DNA of 64,000 nucleotides from Streptobacillus moniliformis DSM 12112 (GTDB lineage Bacteria; Fusobacteriota; Fusobacteriia; Fusobacteriales; Leptotrichiaceae). Positions 20,310-29,446 of this stretch are shown piece after piece (within the stretch, counting starts at the first letter, position 1; each line of letters starts with the position of its first letter). A program made the translations under genes and the position numbers. The stretch lies in contig NC_013515.1 of NCBI RefSeq assembly GCF_000024565.1, positions 1,160,497 through 1,224,496 on the forward strand, read 5' to 3'. The notes beneath the pieces are model-generated. The model was not told the DNA's origin and searched no databases. It worked only from the letters and a program-made list of their open reading frames with translations.

Positions 20310-22103
20310 CTATTTAATTTTAAATTGTATAAATACTGGATCATGATCACTAAATGCTCCTTGAGCTTTAGTAAATTCAGGATTTATTCTTATTACATCT
20401 ACATTTACTTTTCCACTATATTCCTTATTTATGAACATATTATCAAGTACTTGGGACATACCTCCATATACATATGAATATCTCTTATTTGGTGCAAGTT
20501 CTCCCATAACATCTATAAGTTCATTTCCTCTAATATTTTTAGATGTTGTAGAAAAATCATAATCATTAATATCTCCCATTACAACTATAGAAGCATCTTT
20601 GTCTTTAGATAATATCTCTTTAACAAAATTATTAATATATGTAGCTTGCTTATTTCTATTAACTTCTGATCTTCTTATAGGTGGTTGTTGTGGTCCATAT
20701 ATAGGGTCATCTCCTCTTTTTGAGCTTAAGTGAACTCCTATAATATATAGATGTTTACCATTTACATCAAATAAGGCAACTAAAGGTTTTCTTGTTGCAA
20801 CAAAGTACTCAGAATCAAGTCCTATTCTTCCAGGATTATATTTTAATTTAGCCTTACCATTATTATCTAATATAACTTTAGTATTATCATATGATGTACT
20901 TTTATTTGATTCAATTAATTTAACTCTATCTTTTCTATATAATATAGCGTTACGTATATTCATAGATGGCATACCACCATCTTTTCCATATTCTGGATCA
21001 ACTGCTAAATATCCATATTCTATATTAGTTTCATCTCTAATGGCATCTATAAGAGCTTGACCATTTTTTTCTGAACTTACAACATCACTTGTTGTTGGAC
21101 CATCATCATCTCCAACCTCTATAAGAGTGATGATATCTGGTGTATTTAATTTATCCTTAACTTGTTTTGCAAATTGCACAGTTCTTTCAGGACTTACAAC
21201 ATGAGCATAGTTCTCAACATTATATGATGCTATATTAATCATATCTTCCCTATAATCAAATTCTAAAACATCAGGTTTTGCACCAATATTTTCAATAGGT
21301 GGTAATTCTTCTATAGGTAATATCTTAATATCATTATAGTTATCATTAGTTAATACCCCTATTATATCTCCTTTAAATCTATCTCCTGGATTAGGTGTAA
21401 ACTCTCTTATAAAATGATTATTCTTCCAATACTTACTTCTTGTAGCTGAAACATTTAATACATGATTTTTTTCATTTCCATATTTATCATATAGTACTCC
21501 ACCATTTTCTGTAAGTACTGCCTTATCTCTTGCAAGTTTAGGAATTACAAATACATCTCCATATTCTTCCTTATGCCCTGTAATATATGGATTTTTAATT
21601 CTTACTACCATACCTTCTAAAGATTCATAAAAATCCATAGCTGAAGCAGTTCTATCAATAGTTAAAACATTATCATCTGAAACATTAACAGGTATTTCAT
21701 CTCCATATATATCAGTTATCATAGGTTTTAAATTAACATCTATAACTTCTAATTTATTTGCAAATATTGTAGTTACTGTTAATTTAGTTTTATCAAATCT
21801 AGCAAATTGTTTTTCTCCTACTTTACCTGAAACAACAACTAAATCTCCTACAGAAATTTTATCCACTCCCTTATATTCCACATAAATTCCCTCAGAAGTA
21901 TTAGGGTCTTGATCAGGTTTTTCACTTTGTATGTACATCCCCTTATTATATCTATCATTCACCTTATATGTAACTATACCCTCTACATTACTTACTCTTC
22001 TATCTAAAAGTGGTGATTGTAAGCCTCTACCTTGTATTTCAGAAATACTTTCTGCATATCCTAAACTTATCATCATAATAAATGATAATAATATTTTTTT
22101 CAT
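20310..22103 (-). CDS. Secreted nuclease, endonuclease/exonuclease/phosphatase (EEP) fold with N-terminal OB-type domain
   Basis: Extracellular or periplasmic DNase of the ExeM/NucH-like kind, 597 aa. The signal peptide spans residues 1-18 (KKILLSFIMMISLGYAES). An OB-fold-like region covers about 30-270 (VEGIVTYKVNDRYNKGMYIQ, SVGDLVVVSGKV). The EEP domain runs about 290-597 with metal and catalytic motifs NIASYNVENY, LIEVGDDDG, YIIGVHLSSKRGDD, VVMGDINDYD and the terminal AFSDHDPVF. The ATG at 22103 follows AGGAGGAAT; a longer start at 22124 would overlap the outer-membrane gene stop. It lies 14 bases downstream of a beta-barrel gene with which it must be co-transcribed. Likely roles are nutrient nucleotide scavenging or degradation of extracellular DNA. 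Confidence 0.88.
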   Translation of the reverse strand: MKKILLSFIMMISLGYAESISEIQGRGLQSPLLDRRVSNVEGIVTYKVNDRYNKGMYIQSEKPDQDPNTSEGIYVEYKGVDKISVGDLVVVSGKVGEKQFARFDKTKLTVTTIFANKLEVIDVNLKPMITDIYGDEIPVNVSDDNVLTIDRTASAMDFYESLEGMVVRIKNPYITGHKEEYGDVFVIPKLARDKAVLTENGGVLYDKYGNEKNHVLNVSATRSKYWKNNHFIREFTPNPGDRFKGDIIGVLTNDNYNDIKILPIEELPPIENIGAKPDVLEFDYREDMINIASYNVENYAHVVSPERTVQFAKQVKDKLNTPDIITLIEVGDDDGPTTSDVVSSEKNGQALIDAIRDETNIEYGYLAVDPEYGKDGGMPSMNIRNAILYRKDRVKLIESNKSTSYDNTKVILDNNGKAKLKYNPGRIGLDSEYFVATRKPLVALFDVNGKHLYIIGVHLSSKRGDDPIYGPQQPPIRRSEVNRNKQATYINNFVKEILSKDKDASIVVMGDINDYDFSTTSKNIRGNELIDVMGELAPNKRYSYVYGGMSQVLDNMFINKEYSGKVNVDVIRINPEFTKAQGAFSDHDPVFIQFKIK

Positions 22104-22117
22104 TTTATTCCTCCTAA

Positions 22118-24301
22118 TTACCAATTGTATGAAATATTTAATCCAATATTTCCTATATATTTATTCTCTTTCATATCATTTTCCTTTGAATAAACATAAG
22201 TAAATGATGTAGTAGGTTTAACAGATAACTTATTTTGAATTAACTTAATTTCTGAACCTAAACTAACTTTAACCTTAACTTCTCTATCCTTTGTAGGTTC
22301 ATCTTCTACTTTTAACTTCTTATTATCATTGTAATCATATTTAGTCTTTGGAACTGTTTGTTGAGTATTTCCATTATTTTTCTTAGAATCATTTTTTTCT
22401 TTTTCTTTTTCTCTATATTTAAAGTATTTATATCTATCAAATCCTAAATTTTCTACGTAATCTGTAAAGTGTTTCATATTATCAAATGATAATTTTTTCT
22501 CTCTATAATCTAAATCAAGTCCAGTAATCAATGTTACATTATCCTTAATATCATATCTAAACTCATTTTTACTCATTAACCCATATCTATTATTAGTTTC
22601 ACCATGAAAAACATCTCTTGAATACACAAATTGAACATCTGTCCCTATATATCCATTACCCTTTTTATATGACATCTTAAATCCTGGATTTAAGAATAAT
22701 AGTAAATTCTCATAATGTTTAATTACTTTTTTAGTTTTAGGAGCTGCTTTAGGTGCTGGTGCTTTAGGTGCAGCTTTAGGTTTAGAAGGTTTTTTAGCCG
22801 CAGCTACTTCAAATACAACTTGTGAAGCTTTTGCTTTTCCTTTGCCATTACTACTTTCATCTGGAGCATCTTCTTCTCTAGTAACCATTTCATATTCTGA
22901 TGCAAAGTTTAAATTAGCTTCTACTTTAAACCCTCTATTTAAATATGTAACTTTGTTATCACTTAAAGAAAATATTGAGTTAGTTATATCGTTTTTAGAA
23001 TATCCAAACATTCTATAACCTACATTACTCTTACTATCATAAATAACACGTCCATCTCTTCCACTAGACTTATACCCTAATCTTAAAGTAGCATCACTAT
23101 TATCGAAAAAACCAGTGATATATGATCTAAAGTTACCATCTGTTACTAATTTAAAATTATCTAAAACATTGTATTCAAATATACCTTTCAAATCATAAGA
23201 ATGATTTATAAAGCTTCTTTTTGCTTTAGCTATACTATTTCCAGTAACAAATTCTCCAAATAATCTATACTTATCTGTTACATAATCTGCACTAACTGAC
23301 ACTTTAACTGCATGGCTATTTTCTGTTATTAATTCACTATTAGAAGATTTCTTTTTATCATCTTTAGATTTTTCAAAAAATACTGAATGTTTAAATTCAT
23401 AATCTAATTTACCAACTGTTGTAAGATTTTTAATACCTGTATATTTAAAGTAATTTTTTTGTTCAAATTCTAAAAATCTTTCTCCTTTATCTGTTGCTTT
23501 TAATCCTGATTTTAAATCTAATTTAGCTTGGTTATAGAAGAAAGTATCTTGAAGTATTCTTGAGCTTGAAAATTTAAAATCTAAATTAAGTGCTCCCCCA
23601 TTTTGAGCTACTTGTATATCATCATCATTACTATTTTTATGTATTACTTTATTTTTTGATTGTTTTTCATTATTTAAATCATATATAACTTTAGCGTTAA
23701 AGAATCCTAAATTATACATAGTATTAGTTTCAAGATAAGCATAAAGTCTATTACTATCAGAATTAAAATTCTTAGTTACATAACTTCCAGAAAGATACAC
23801 ATCTGTTCTTTTAAAACGAGTATTTCCATGGAAACCAAGTATAAGGTTTTTATCATTTTCACTCTTATACCCTAATCTATTTAATGCATCAGTTTTCTGG
23901 AAAAAATTAAAGTCATCTCTATATTTATTCTTAGCAGATAAATGTTTTAATAATTCATCTTTAAAACTTTCATCTTCTTTATAATCTAACATAACAAGAC
24001 TTTTATATGATCCATAAAATCCTATATCTGTCTTATCTCCTAATTTCTTTTGATAACTTAATCCAACTAAACGCTTAATTTTAGAATTTTTTTCTAAAAT
24101 TTTATCTTTTTTTTCAAGATGAGCAAAACCATATAAATTTTTTTGAGAATCTAAATAAACCCCTATTTTTGCCTTATTATTTATACTTATATCTACACCT
24201 TTACCAAATTCAACACTTTCATCTATTTCAAGATTTCCACTCGTGTCCGAAAAAGATGCAATAGCAGCAATTGCTAAAAACCCAAAAACTATTTTATTCA
24301 T
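22118..24301 (-). CDS. Large outer-membrane beta-barrel protein with a Lys/Ala/Pro-rich insert
   Basis: 727 aa; signal peptide about 1-18 (NKIVFGFLAIAAIASFSD), then repeated amphipathic strands throughout and a terminal strand NIGLNISYNW with an aromatic last residue, the usual BAM-recognised signal. No defined family recognised. A low-complexity insert at about residues 498-524 (22729-22806) is rich in KPSKPKAAPKAPAP and sits between strands, presumably in a surface loop. Another charged segment near residues 645-670 is rich in K, E and N. The gene starts a two-gene unit with the secreted nuclease and has a near-consensus promoter. It could be a porin, adhesin or export/retention partner of the nuclease. 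Confidence 0.75.
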   Translation of the reverse strand: MNKIVFGFLAIAAIASFSDTSGNLEIDESVEFGKGVDISINNKAKIGVYLDSQKNLYGFAHLEKKDKILEKNSKIKRLVGLSYQKKLGDKTDIGFYGSYKSLVMLDYKEDESFKDELLKHLSAKNKYRDDFNFFQKTDALNRLGYKSENDKNLILGFHGNTRFKRTDVYLSGSYVTKNFNSDSNRLYAYLETNTMYNLGFFNAKVIYDLNNEKQSKNKVIHKNSNDDDIQVAQNGGALNLDFKFSSSRILQDTFFYNQAKLDLKSGLKATDKGERFLEFEQKNYFKYTGIKNLTTVGKLDYEFKHSVFFEKSKDDKKKSSNSELITENSHAVKVSVSADYVTDKYRLFGEFVTGNSIAKAKRSFINHSYDLKGIFEYNVLDNFKLVTDGNFRSYITGFFDNSDATLRLGYKSSGRDGRVIYDSKSNVGYRMFGYSKNDITNSIFSLSDNKVTYLNRGFKVEANLNFASEYEMVTREEDAPDESSNGKGKAKASQVVFEVAAAKKPSKPKAAPKAPAPKAAPKTKKVIKHYENLLLFLNPGFKMSYKKGNGYIGTDVQFVYSRDVFHGETNNRYGLMSKNEFRYDIKDNVTLITGLDLDYREKKLSFDNMKHFTDYVENLGFDRYKYFKYREKEKEKNDSKKNNGNTQQTVPKTKYDYNDNKKLKVEDEPTKDREVKVKVSLGSEIKLIQNKLSVKPTTSFTYVYSKENDMKENKYIGNIGLNISYNW

Positions 24302-24336
24302 AATTTCACTCCTTCTAAACCATACTATATAATATA

Positions 24337-24365
24337 TTATTACCTTAAAAAAGTAAATTTGTCAA
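24337..24365 (-). promoter_or_regulatory. Promoter of the outer-membrane protein-nuclease unit
   Basis: Perfect -35 TTGACA (24360-24365), 17-base spacer and -10 TAATAA (24337-24342). The ATG at 24301 is preceded by AGAAGGAGTG. The 200-base gap between der and this gene otherwise holds only the der terminator and A/T runs. Confidence 0.75.
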
Positions 24366-24482
24366 TAAATACCAAGCATTTTAAAAACTAAACTCAATTT
24401 TTACATATTATCAAATATGTATAAAATATACTATAACAATATATCTTTTAATTTTAATCAAAAAAAAATTTTTTTAATTAAA

Positions 24483-24505
24483 AAGCTCAACCAGTAGTTA
24501 AGCTT
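24483..24505 (-). terminator. Rho-independent terminator after der
   Basis: Stem AAGCTTAAC / GTTGAGCTT (one G-U pair) with a TACTG loop, followed by TTTAATT on the minus strand. Confidence 0.75.
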
Positions 24506-24509
24506 AATT

Positions 24510-25826
24510 TTATTCTCCATATCCTGTATTTTTCTTATTAAATATTATTTCTATAGGAGAACCCTCAAATCCAAAATATTCTCTTAAATTATTTTCTATA
24601 TATCTTTTGTATGAAAAATGTATTAAATCTGGATTATTAGAGAAAAATACAAATTTTGGTGGTGCTACACCAATTTGAGTTCCATAATTTATTTTAATAG
24701 CTCTTCCTTTTCTAGTAGGAACAGGATTTTTAGCTATCATTTCTTCTAATATCTGATTTAAAAGACCAGTAGATATTTTCTTATTGTATTCTTCATCAAT
24801 CATTTTGACTTGATCTATGATGTTTATAGTTCTTTTCCCAGTAAGTGCTGAAATTGTAACCACAGGAGCATAGTCTAAAAAAGGCATATCTGCTCTAACA
24901 AGATCAACAAATTCCTTAACTGTCTTATTATTTTTTTCTATTAAATCCCATTTATTAATTGCAATAATTAATGGTTTTTTCTCTTCAAATATTAACCCAG
25001 CAATTCTTTTATCCTGTTCTGTTAATAACTCTGTAGCATCAAGCATTAACACGCATACATTTGCTCTTTGTATAGCCTTAACAGCTCTTAATACTGAATA
25101 ATATTCTATATCATCTTCAACCTTAGATTTTCTTCTTATCCCAGCTGTATCTATTATTGTATACTTCTGTCCATCATAGTTAAAACTTGAATCTATAGAA
25201 TCTCTTGTAGTCCCAGCTATATCACTAACTATAGATCTTTCCTTATTAAGTATCTTATTAACAAAAGATGATTTACCAGCATTAGGTCTTCCAAGTACAG
25301 CTATAGATAATCCACTTTCTTCCTCTTTATTAACAGTAGGAAATTTCTCAACAGCTAAATCTAAAAGATCACCTAAATTAACTTTATGTTCAGCAGATAT
25401 TGGTACTACATCTTCAAAACCTAATCCATAAAATTCATACATAACATCTTTATCTTTAATATAGTTATCTATCTTATTAACAGCAACTATAACTTTCTTA
25501 TCTTCTTTTCTAAGTATTTTAGCTATATCTTCATCTATTGCAGTAATTCCAGCTTTACCATCAACTAAAAATATGATAGAATCTGCCTCATCTATAGCAA
25601 CTCTTGCTTGATCTTTAATTTTATTCATCATAAAATCATTACTACGAGGCTCTAATCCCCCTGTATCTACTAATAGAAATTTTTTACCAGACCATTCAGT
25701 TTCTCTATATAGTCTATCTCTTGTAACTCCAATTTCATCTTTAACTATAGATAATCTATCACCTATTAACTTATTAAATAGTGTAGACTTTCCAACATTA
25801 GGTCTTCCAACTATTGCTACTATCAC
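24510..25826 (-). CDS. der: Ribosome-assembly GTPase Der (EngA)
   Basis: Double-GTPase needed for maturation of the 50S subunit; 438 aa, standard length. Two tandem G domains are visible: G1 GRPNVGKSTLFNK, DTGG and NKID in the first; GRPNAGKSSFVNK, DTAGIRRKS and NKWD in the second. A C-terminal KH-like domain follows (NPVPTRKGRAIKINYGTQ). Last gene of the lipoprotein-hslO-STAS-ddl-S2P-yigZ-der string, 13 bases after yigZ and closed by a terminator. Confidence 0.98.
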   Translation of the reverse strand: MIVAIVGRPNVGKSTLFNKLIGDRLSIVKDEIGVTRDRLYRETEWSGKKFLLVDTGGLEPRSNDFMMNKIKDQARVAIDEADSIIFLVDGKAGITAIDEDIAKILRKEDKKVIVAVNKIDNYIKDKDVMYEFYGLGFEDVVPISAEHKVNLGDLLDLAVEKFPTVNKEEESGLSIAVLGRPNAGKSSFVNKILNKERSIVSDIAGTTRDSIDSSFNYDGQKYTIIDTAGIRRKSKVEDDIEYYSVLRAVKAIQRANVCVLMLDATELLTEQDKRIAGLIFEEKKPLIIAINKWDLIEKNNKTVKEFVDLVRADMPFLDYAPVVTISALTGKRTINIIDQVKMIDEEYNKKISTGLLNQILEEMIAKNPVPTRKGRAIKINYGTQIGVAPPKFVFFSNNPDLIHFSYKRYIENNLREYFGFEGSPIEIIFNKKNTGYGE

Positions 25827-25839
25827 TTTATCACTCCTT

Positions 25840-26418
25840 TCATGTTTCTATTAAGATTATTCCTTGTATTTCTTTAATCTTATCTAACTCTTCTTCTGAA
25901 ACTTTTAATTTCATAATTATTCTTTCATTATATACCTTATCTAATATTTCTATATTATTCTTAATTAATTTTGCTTCAACTTCTGTTAATTTAGAATAAT
26001 CAAAATCTATTAAAATATTTTTTCTCTGTATATATTTTACTATACCTGCCTCATTTATTGCAAGTTTTGCAGTTTTTGCATAATTTCTAATTAAGCCACC
26101 AGCACCTAGTTTAATTCCACCAAAATATCTAGTCGCTATTATAACTAAATTACAAACATCTAATCTAAGTATTATTTCTGCCATGGGTTTACCAGCCGTA
26201 TTAACAGGTTCTCCATTATCATTAAACTTAAAATATTCTTGATTATTTTCAACCACCTTATATGCATACACATTATGAGTAGCATCAAAATGTTTTTCAC
26301 TTATTTTATCTATATATTCTTCTGCTTCTTTTACAGAGCTTACAGGCTTAATATATCCTATAAACTTTGATTTTTTTTCTATAAATTCTATCATAGTTTC
26401 TTTTTCTACTGTGTTCAT
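25840..26418 (-). CDS. yigZ: YigZ/IMPACT family protein
   Basis: 192 aa. The N-terminal UPF0029 domain is marked by FIEKKSKFIGYIKPVSS, HFDATHNVYAYKV, EPVNTAGKPMAEI and RYFGGIKLGAGGLIRNY; the C-terminal ~60 residues form the second, ferredoxin-like domain. The family resembles eukaryotic IMPACT, a translation-stress regulator, but its bacterial role is not settled. The ATG overlaps the stop of the upstream membrane gene in an ATGA junction. Confidence 0.92.
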   Translation of the reverse strand: MNTVEKETMIEFIEKKSKFIGYIKPVSSVKEAEEYIDKISEKHFDATHNVYAYKVVENNQEYFKFNDNGEPVNTAGKPMAEIILRLDVCNLVIIATRYFGGIKLGAGGLIRNYAKTAKLAINEAGIVKYIQRKNILIDFDYSKLTEVEAKLIKNNIEILDKVYNERIIMKLKVSEEELDKIKEIQGIILIET

Positions 26419-27134
26419 TGTATAAGCCTTAATAAATCATATATTATTGCTGTAAATATTCTAGTATTTACTATCACATATATTACTAATATTAAAAATA
26501 CAAAACTATATTTATTAATACTATGTAATATTGTTCTTAGATCATCATCAGCATATGAATATATCATATCAAACATATCAAATCCTGGTAATGGTAAAAG
26601 ATTGAATAATAATATAGATGAAGCTACTATATATGTAGAACTAAATAAAGTTCCTAGATTAAAAAATAAATAACTATCTCTACCTATATGAAGTAAAGAA
26701 AATATTTGAAAATGATATTTAAATAACACTCCTGTTATTAGCATTACTAATAAGGTTGAAAATATAGAGGCAAGTCCAACTTTTAACATACCTTTTCTAA
26801 AATCTTTAAATAGTCTATACTTTATTTCTAAATTTTTTCCTTGACCAAATATTATAGGGGATCTAAATAATATAAGTGCAGAAAGTATTAAAATATCAGG
26901 TATACCTATATGATTTATAGGGTTAAATCCCATTTTACCTTCAAACACCATAGTAACATCACCAGCTTTAAAGGCAGCTCTTGCTTTAAAAGCCTTTCTA
27001 ACTGTATTTACTATTATAAAGCCTACTAAATATCCTATTCTATAATCTATCCTCATATACACACTTGCTAATATATATACAACTAGAAGTACTAAAAATA
27101 TTTTTAAATTTAATTTTTCTCTTTTCCCCATCAT
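26415..27134 (-). CDS. Site-2-protease-like membrane protein lacking the zinc motif
   Basis: 239 aa with about five or six hydrophobic segments. The layout follows the small M50 site-2 proteases: FKAGDVTMVFEGKMGFNPINHIG (residues 55-77, quoted as two adjoining blocks FKAGDVTMVFE and GKMGFNPINHIG) matches the family block after the active site, and NLLPLPGFDMFD (178-189) matches the NLLPIPPLDG block. The HExxH zinc-binding motif expected around residues 46-50 reads RKAFK instead, so the two histidines and the glutamate are gone. The later aspartate (D186) remains. It is probably a pseudoprotease; its function is unknown. Start and stop overlap its neighbours (TAATG with ddl, ATGA with yigZ). 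Confidence 0.65.
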   Translation of the reverse strand: MMGKREKLNLKIFLVLLVVYILASVYMRIDYRIGYLVGFIIVNTVRKAFKARAAFKAGDVTMVFEGKMGFNPINHIGIPDILILSALILFRSPIIFGQGKNLEIKYRLFKDFRKGMLKVGLASIFSTLLVMLITGVLFKYHFQIFSLLHIGRDSYLFFNLGTLFSSTYIVASSILLFNLLPLPGFDMFDMIYSYADDDLRTILHSINKYSFVFLILVIYVIVNTRIFTAIIYDLLRLIQ

Positions 27135-28033
27135 TATTTTATAGACTCCTTTATTAATAAATCTAAAGTTTCTGAATAAGAATAACCCATATATAGGGTT
27201 GATTTTGGAAGTAAAGAATTTTTAGTCATACCAGGAAGAGTATTAACTTCTAAGAAATATGCCTTATTATCCACTAAAATATAGTCTATTCTTGCAAATC
27301 CCTTACATTTAACTGCATTGTATGCTTTAATAGTAAAATCATTTATTTCATTTTGTAAACTCTCTTCAAAGAAGTATACATATTCCTTAGCTCCACCATT
27401 TTCATATTTTGATGTGTAATCAAAGAAAGTATCTTTTAATGGTTCTATTAATAAGGTAGGAAAAACTTTTCCCGCTATAATAGGAACTGAAATTTCTATA
27501 CCTGATTTCATTTCTTCTATCAATACTTCATTTTCTCCTAATTTAAATATCTCATTAAGTCCATATTCTAATTCTTCATCATTAGTTGCAAAATACACTC
27601 CTATACTAGAACCACCACGATTAGGTTTAAGTATTATCTTTTCACCTAGATTTAAATCAGAAAATTTAATATTTTCTCCTTTTTTTATGCATCTTCCATT
27701 TATAATTCTAACTCCAGAATTTTTAGCTAACACCTTAGTTATATCCTTATCCATACATATAGCACTTGAAAGTATACCACTACCAGAATATTTTATTCCT
27801 GCTGTTTCAAGTATAGCTTGAACATCTCCACTTTCACCAAATTCACCATGTAAGGCTATATATGCAAAATCAAGATTTAAATCTACTACCTTAAATATAT
27901 CTTCTTTTTTAGATATTTCTATTTCTACTACTTCATATTTTGATTTATCTAAATTAGCAATTATTTCTTTACCTGTATTTATAGAAACTTCTCTTTCAGT
28001 AGAAACTCCACCATAAATTACACCTATTCTCAT
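27134..28033 (-). CDS. ddl: D-alanine--D-alanine ligase
   Basis: ATP-grasp ligase making the D-Ala-D-Ala dipeptide for peptidoglycan; 299 aa. N-terminal GVIYGGVSTEREVSI, the ALHGEFGESGDVQAILE block, KPNRGGSSIGV, and the C-terminal FARIDYILVDNKAYFLEVN and PGMTKNSLLPKS blocks are all present. It belongs with the PBP2 gene of this window in cell-wall synthesis. Its ATG overlaps the upstream STAS gene stop (TAATG). Confidence 0.97.
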   Translation of the reverse strand: MRIGVIYGGVSTEREVSINTGKEIIANLDKSKYEVVEIEISKKEDIFKVVDLNLDFAYIALHGEFGESGDVQAILETAGIKYSGSGILSSAICMDKDITKVLAKNSGVRIINGRCIKKGENIKFSDLNLGEKIILKPNRGGSSIGVYFATNDEELEYGLNEIFKLGENEVLIEEMKSGIEISVPIIAGKVFPTLLIEPLKDTFFDYTSKYENGGAKEYVYFFEESLQNEINDFTIKAYNAVKCKGFARIDYILVDNKAYFLEVNTLPGMTKNSLLPKSTLYMGYSYSETLDLLIKESIK

Positions 28034-28509
28034 TATTTTATCACCTTTTTCATAGCATCAACCACTGGTTTAAATACTTTTTCATTTTCTTCATTTAATC
28101 CCATTAATATTTCATGCATTTCTAATATATATTTACTCTTTTCATCCATATTAGAAAAATCATTACCTGATATATGTTCTGTATAATTACTTATATCTTC
28201 TTTACTTATTAATTCAATGAATTTAATTATACCTGTTTGTTTTAAAAACATATATGCCTCTTCGCTAGGATTTAGTATAACTAAACTTTTACCCTTATTC
28301 ATTTTAACATCTATAGAATATTTAGCCACTAAACCTAAAAATGTAGAATCCATATATGTTGTTTCTGACATATCAAAAGAAATTCCTTCAGATTCATTTA
28401 TTTTATCATCTACAAAATCTGAAAATATTTTTGAATTTTTCATAGTTGCTTTACCACAAATCTTAAATACATATTCATTATTTAATTTTGCATATAAGAA
28501 ATTATCCAT
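28033..28509 (-). CDS. STAS-domain protein (anti-sigma-factor-antagonist-like)
   Basis: 158 aa from the ATG at 28509, which has an AAGGGGG ribosome site and follows the hslO stop by 13 bases. A single STAS domain (about 1-105) resembles SpoIIAA/RsbV: GISFDMSETTYMDSTFLGLV contains the conserved DSTFLG turn around the usual phosphorylatable serine, here S in YMDST. A C-terminal helical extension of about 50 residues (YILEMHEILMGL) is not part of the classic domain. No partner kinase, phosphatase or sigma factor is nearby, so the pathway is unknown. Confidence 0.75.
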   Translation of the reverse strand: MDNFLYAKLNNEYVFKICGKATMKNSKIFSDFVDDKINESEGISFDMSETTYMDSTFLGLVAKYSIDVKMNKGKSLVILNPSEEAYMFLKQTGIIKFIELISKEDISNYTEHISGNDFSNMDEKSKYILEMHEILMGLNEENEKVFKPVVDAMKKVIK

Positions 28510-28522
28510 AATATCCCCCTTC

Positions 28523-29446
28523 TTAAATTTCTTCAAATCTATATTTTTCTCCACAAAAACTACATTCTATTTCTATAAATCCATCTTCTTTTAATATCTC
28601 TTCCTTATTTTCATCAGAAAGTGAAATATCTAAAGCTCTTTTCATATATTCCTTATTACAATCACATTCATATTTTATATCATTTACACTTAGTATTTCA
28701 ATATCTTCTATCATAGGTAACCTATCATATGGAAGCCCCTTATATATATTCTCATTAGCAAATATTTCTTCATCATTTTCAAATATTAAATGTGCTATTC
28801 TTTCTAAACTAAAATTATTTTTAAGCATATCTGTAACATTTAATAATCTTTCAATCTTACTTGCAAGCCACGCCATTACATTCTCATCACCATCAGGTAA
28901 TAATTGTATCATTAAGCCTGAAGCTTTTTCTACATTTAAATTTTCATCATATTTAGTTGAACATATTAATATAGTTTTTGTTTGTTCTGACATTTCATAA
29001 TATTCATTAAGAGATAATTCTAGTAAATTATCCTTAACTAAAAATACTGAAGAATACGGGCTTTTAAGACCATAATCTATCATTATTTGTAATTTAGCTC
29101 CTGTAAGATTATATAGCTTTTCAACTTCTTTTTCATCATTCGTATTTATTGCATTTAATAATTTTGCATGTTTTTCTTCATCTATATCTATCTTAACTGC
29201 AATATTTGAATTTATTGTAGATTTAGCTATAAAGTTTTTTAATGCTCCATCACTTTTTAGTGATAATGACATCTTAGTATTATTTGATTTAATACTTTGA
29301 GCAAGTATAGCTCCCATAGTTGTTAATTTAGAAACATCTTTTGAATAAAGTATATCAACATTTGTTCTATTTATTACCTCTTTTACTAATTCAGTACTAT
29401 CTATTATTACAAATTTTACACTTTTACTTATTCCTCTTAATAACAT
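28523..29446 (-). CDS. hslO: Redox-regulated chaperone Hsp33
   Basis: Holdase chaperone activated by oxidation, cytoplasmic; 307 aa, slightly longer than E. coli Hsp33. The C-terminal zinc switch is intact: C261-x-C263 (YECDCNKE) and C295-x-x-C298 (IECSFCGE). The N-terminal chaperone domain shows AILAQSIKSNN and the GLMIQLLPDG block. The ATG lies directly next to the stop of the upstream lipoprotein, with GGAGAAT as ribosome site. Confidence 0.95.
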   Translation of the reverse strand: MLLRGISKSVKFVIIDSTELVKEVINRTNVDILYSKDVSKLTTMGAILAQSIKSNNTKMSLSLKSDGALKNFIAKSTINSNIAVKIDIDEEKHAKLLNAINTNDEKEVEKLYNLTGAKLQIMIDYGLKSPYSSVFLVKDNLLELSLNEYYEMSEQTKTILICSTKYDENLNVEKASGLMIQLLPDGDENVMAWLASKIERLLNVTDMLKNNFSLERIAHLIFENDEEIFANENIYKGLPYDRLPMIEDIEILSVNDIKYECDCNKEYMKRALDISLSDENKEEILKEDGFIEIECSFCGEKYRFEEI

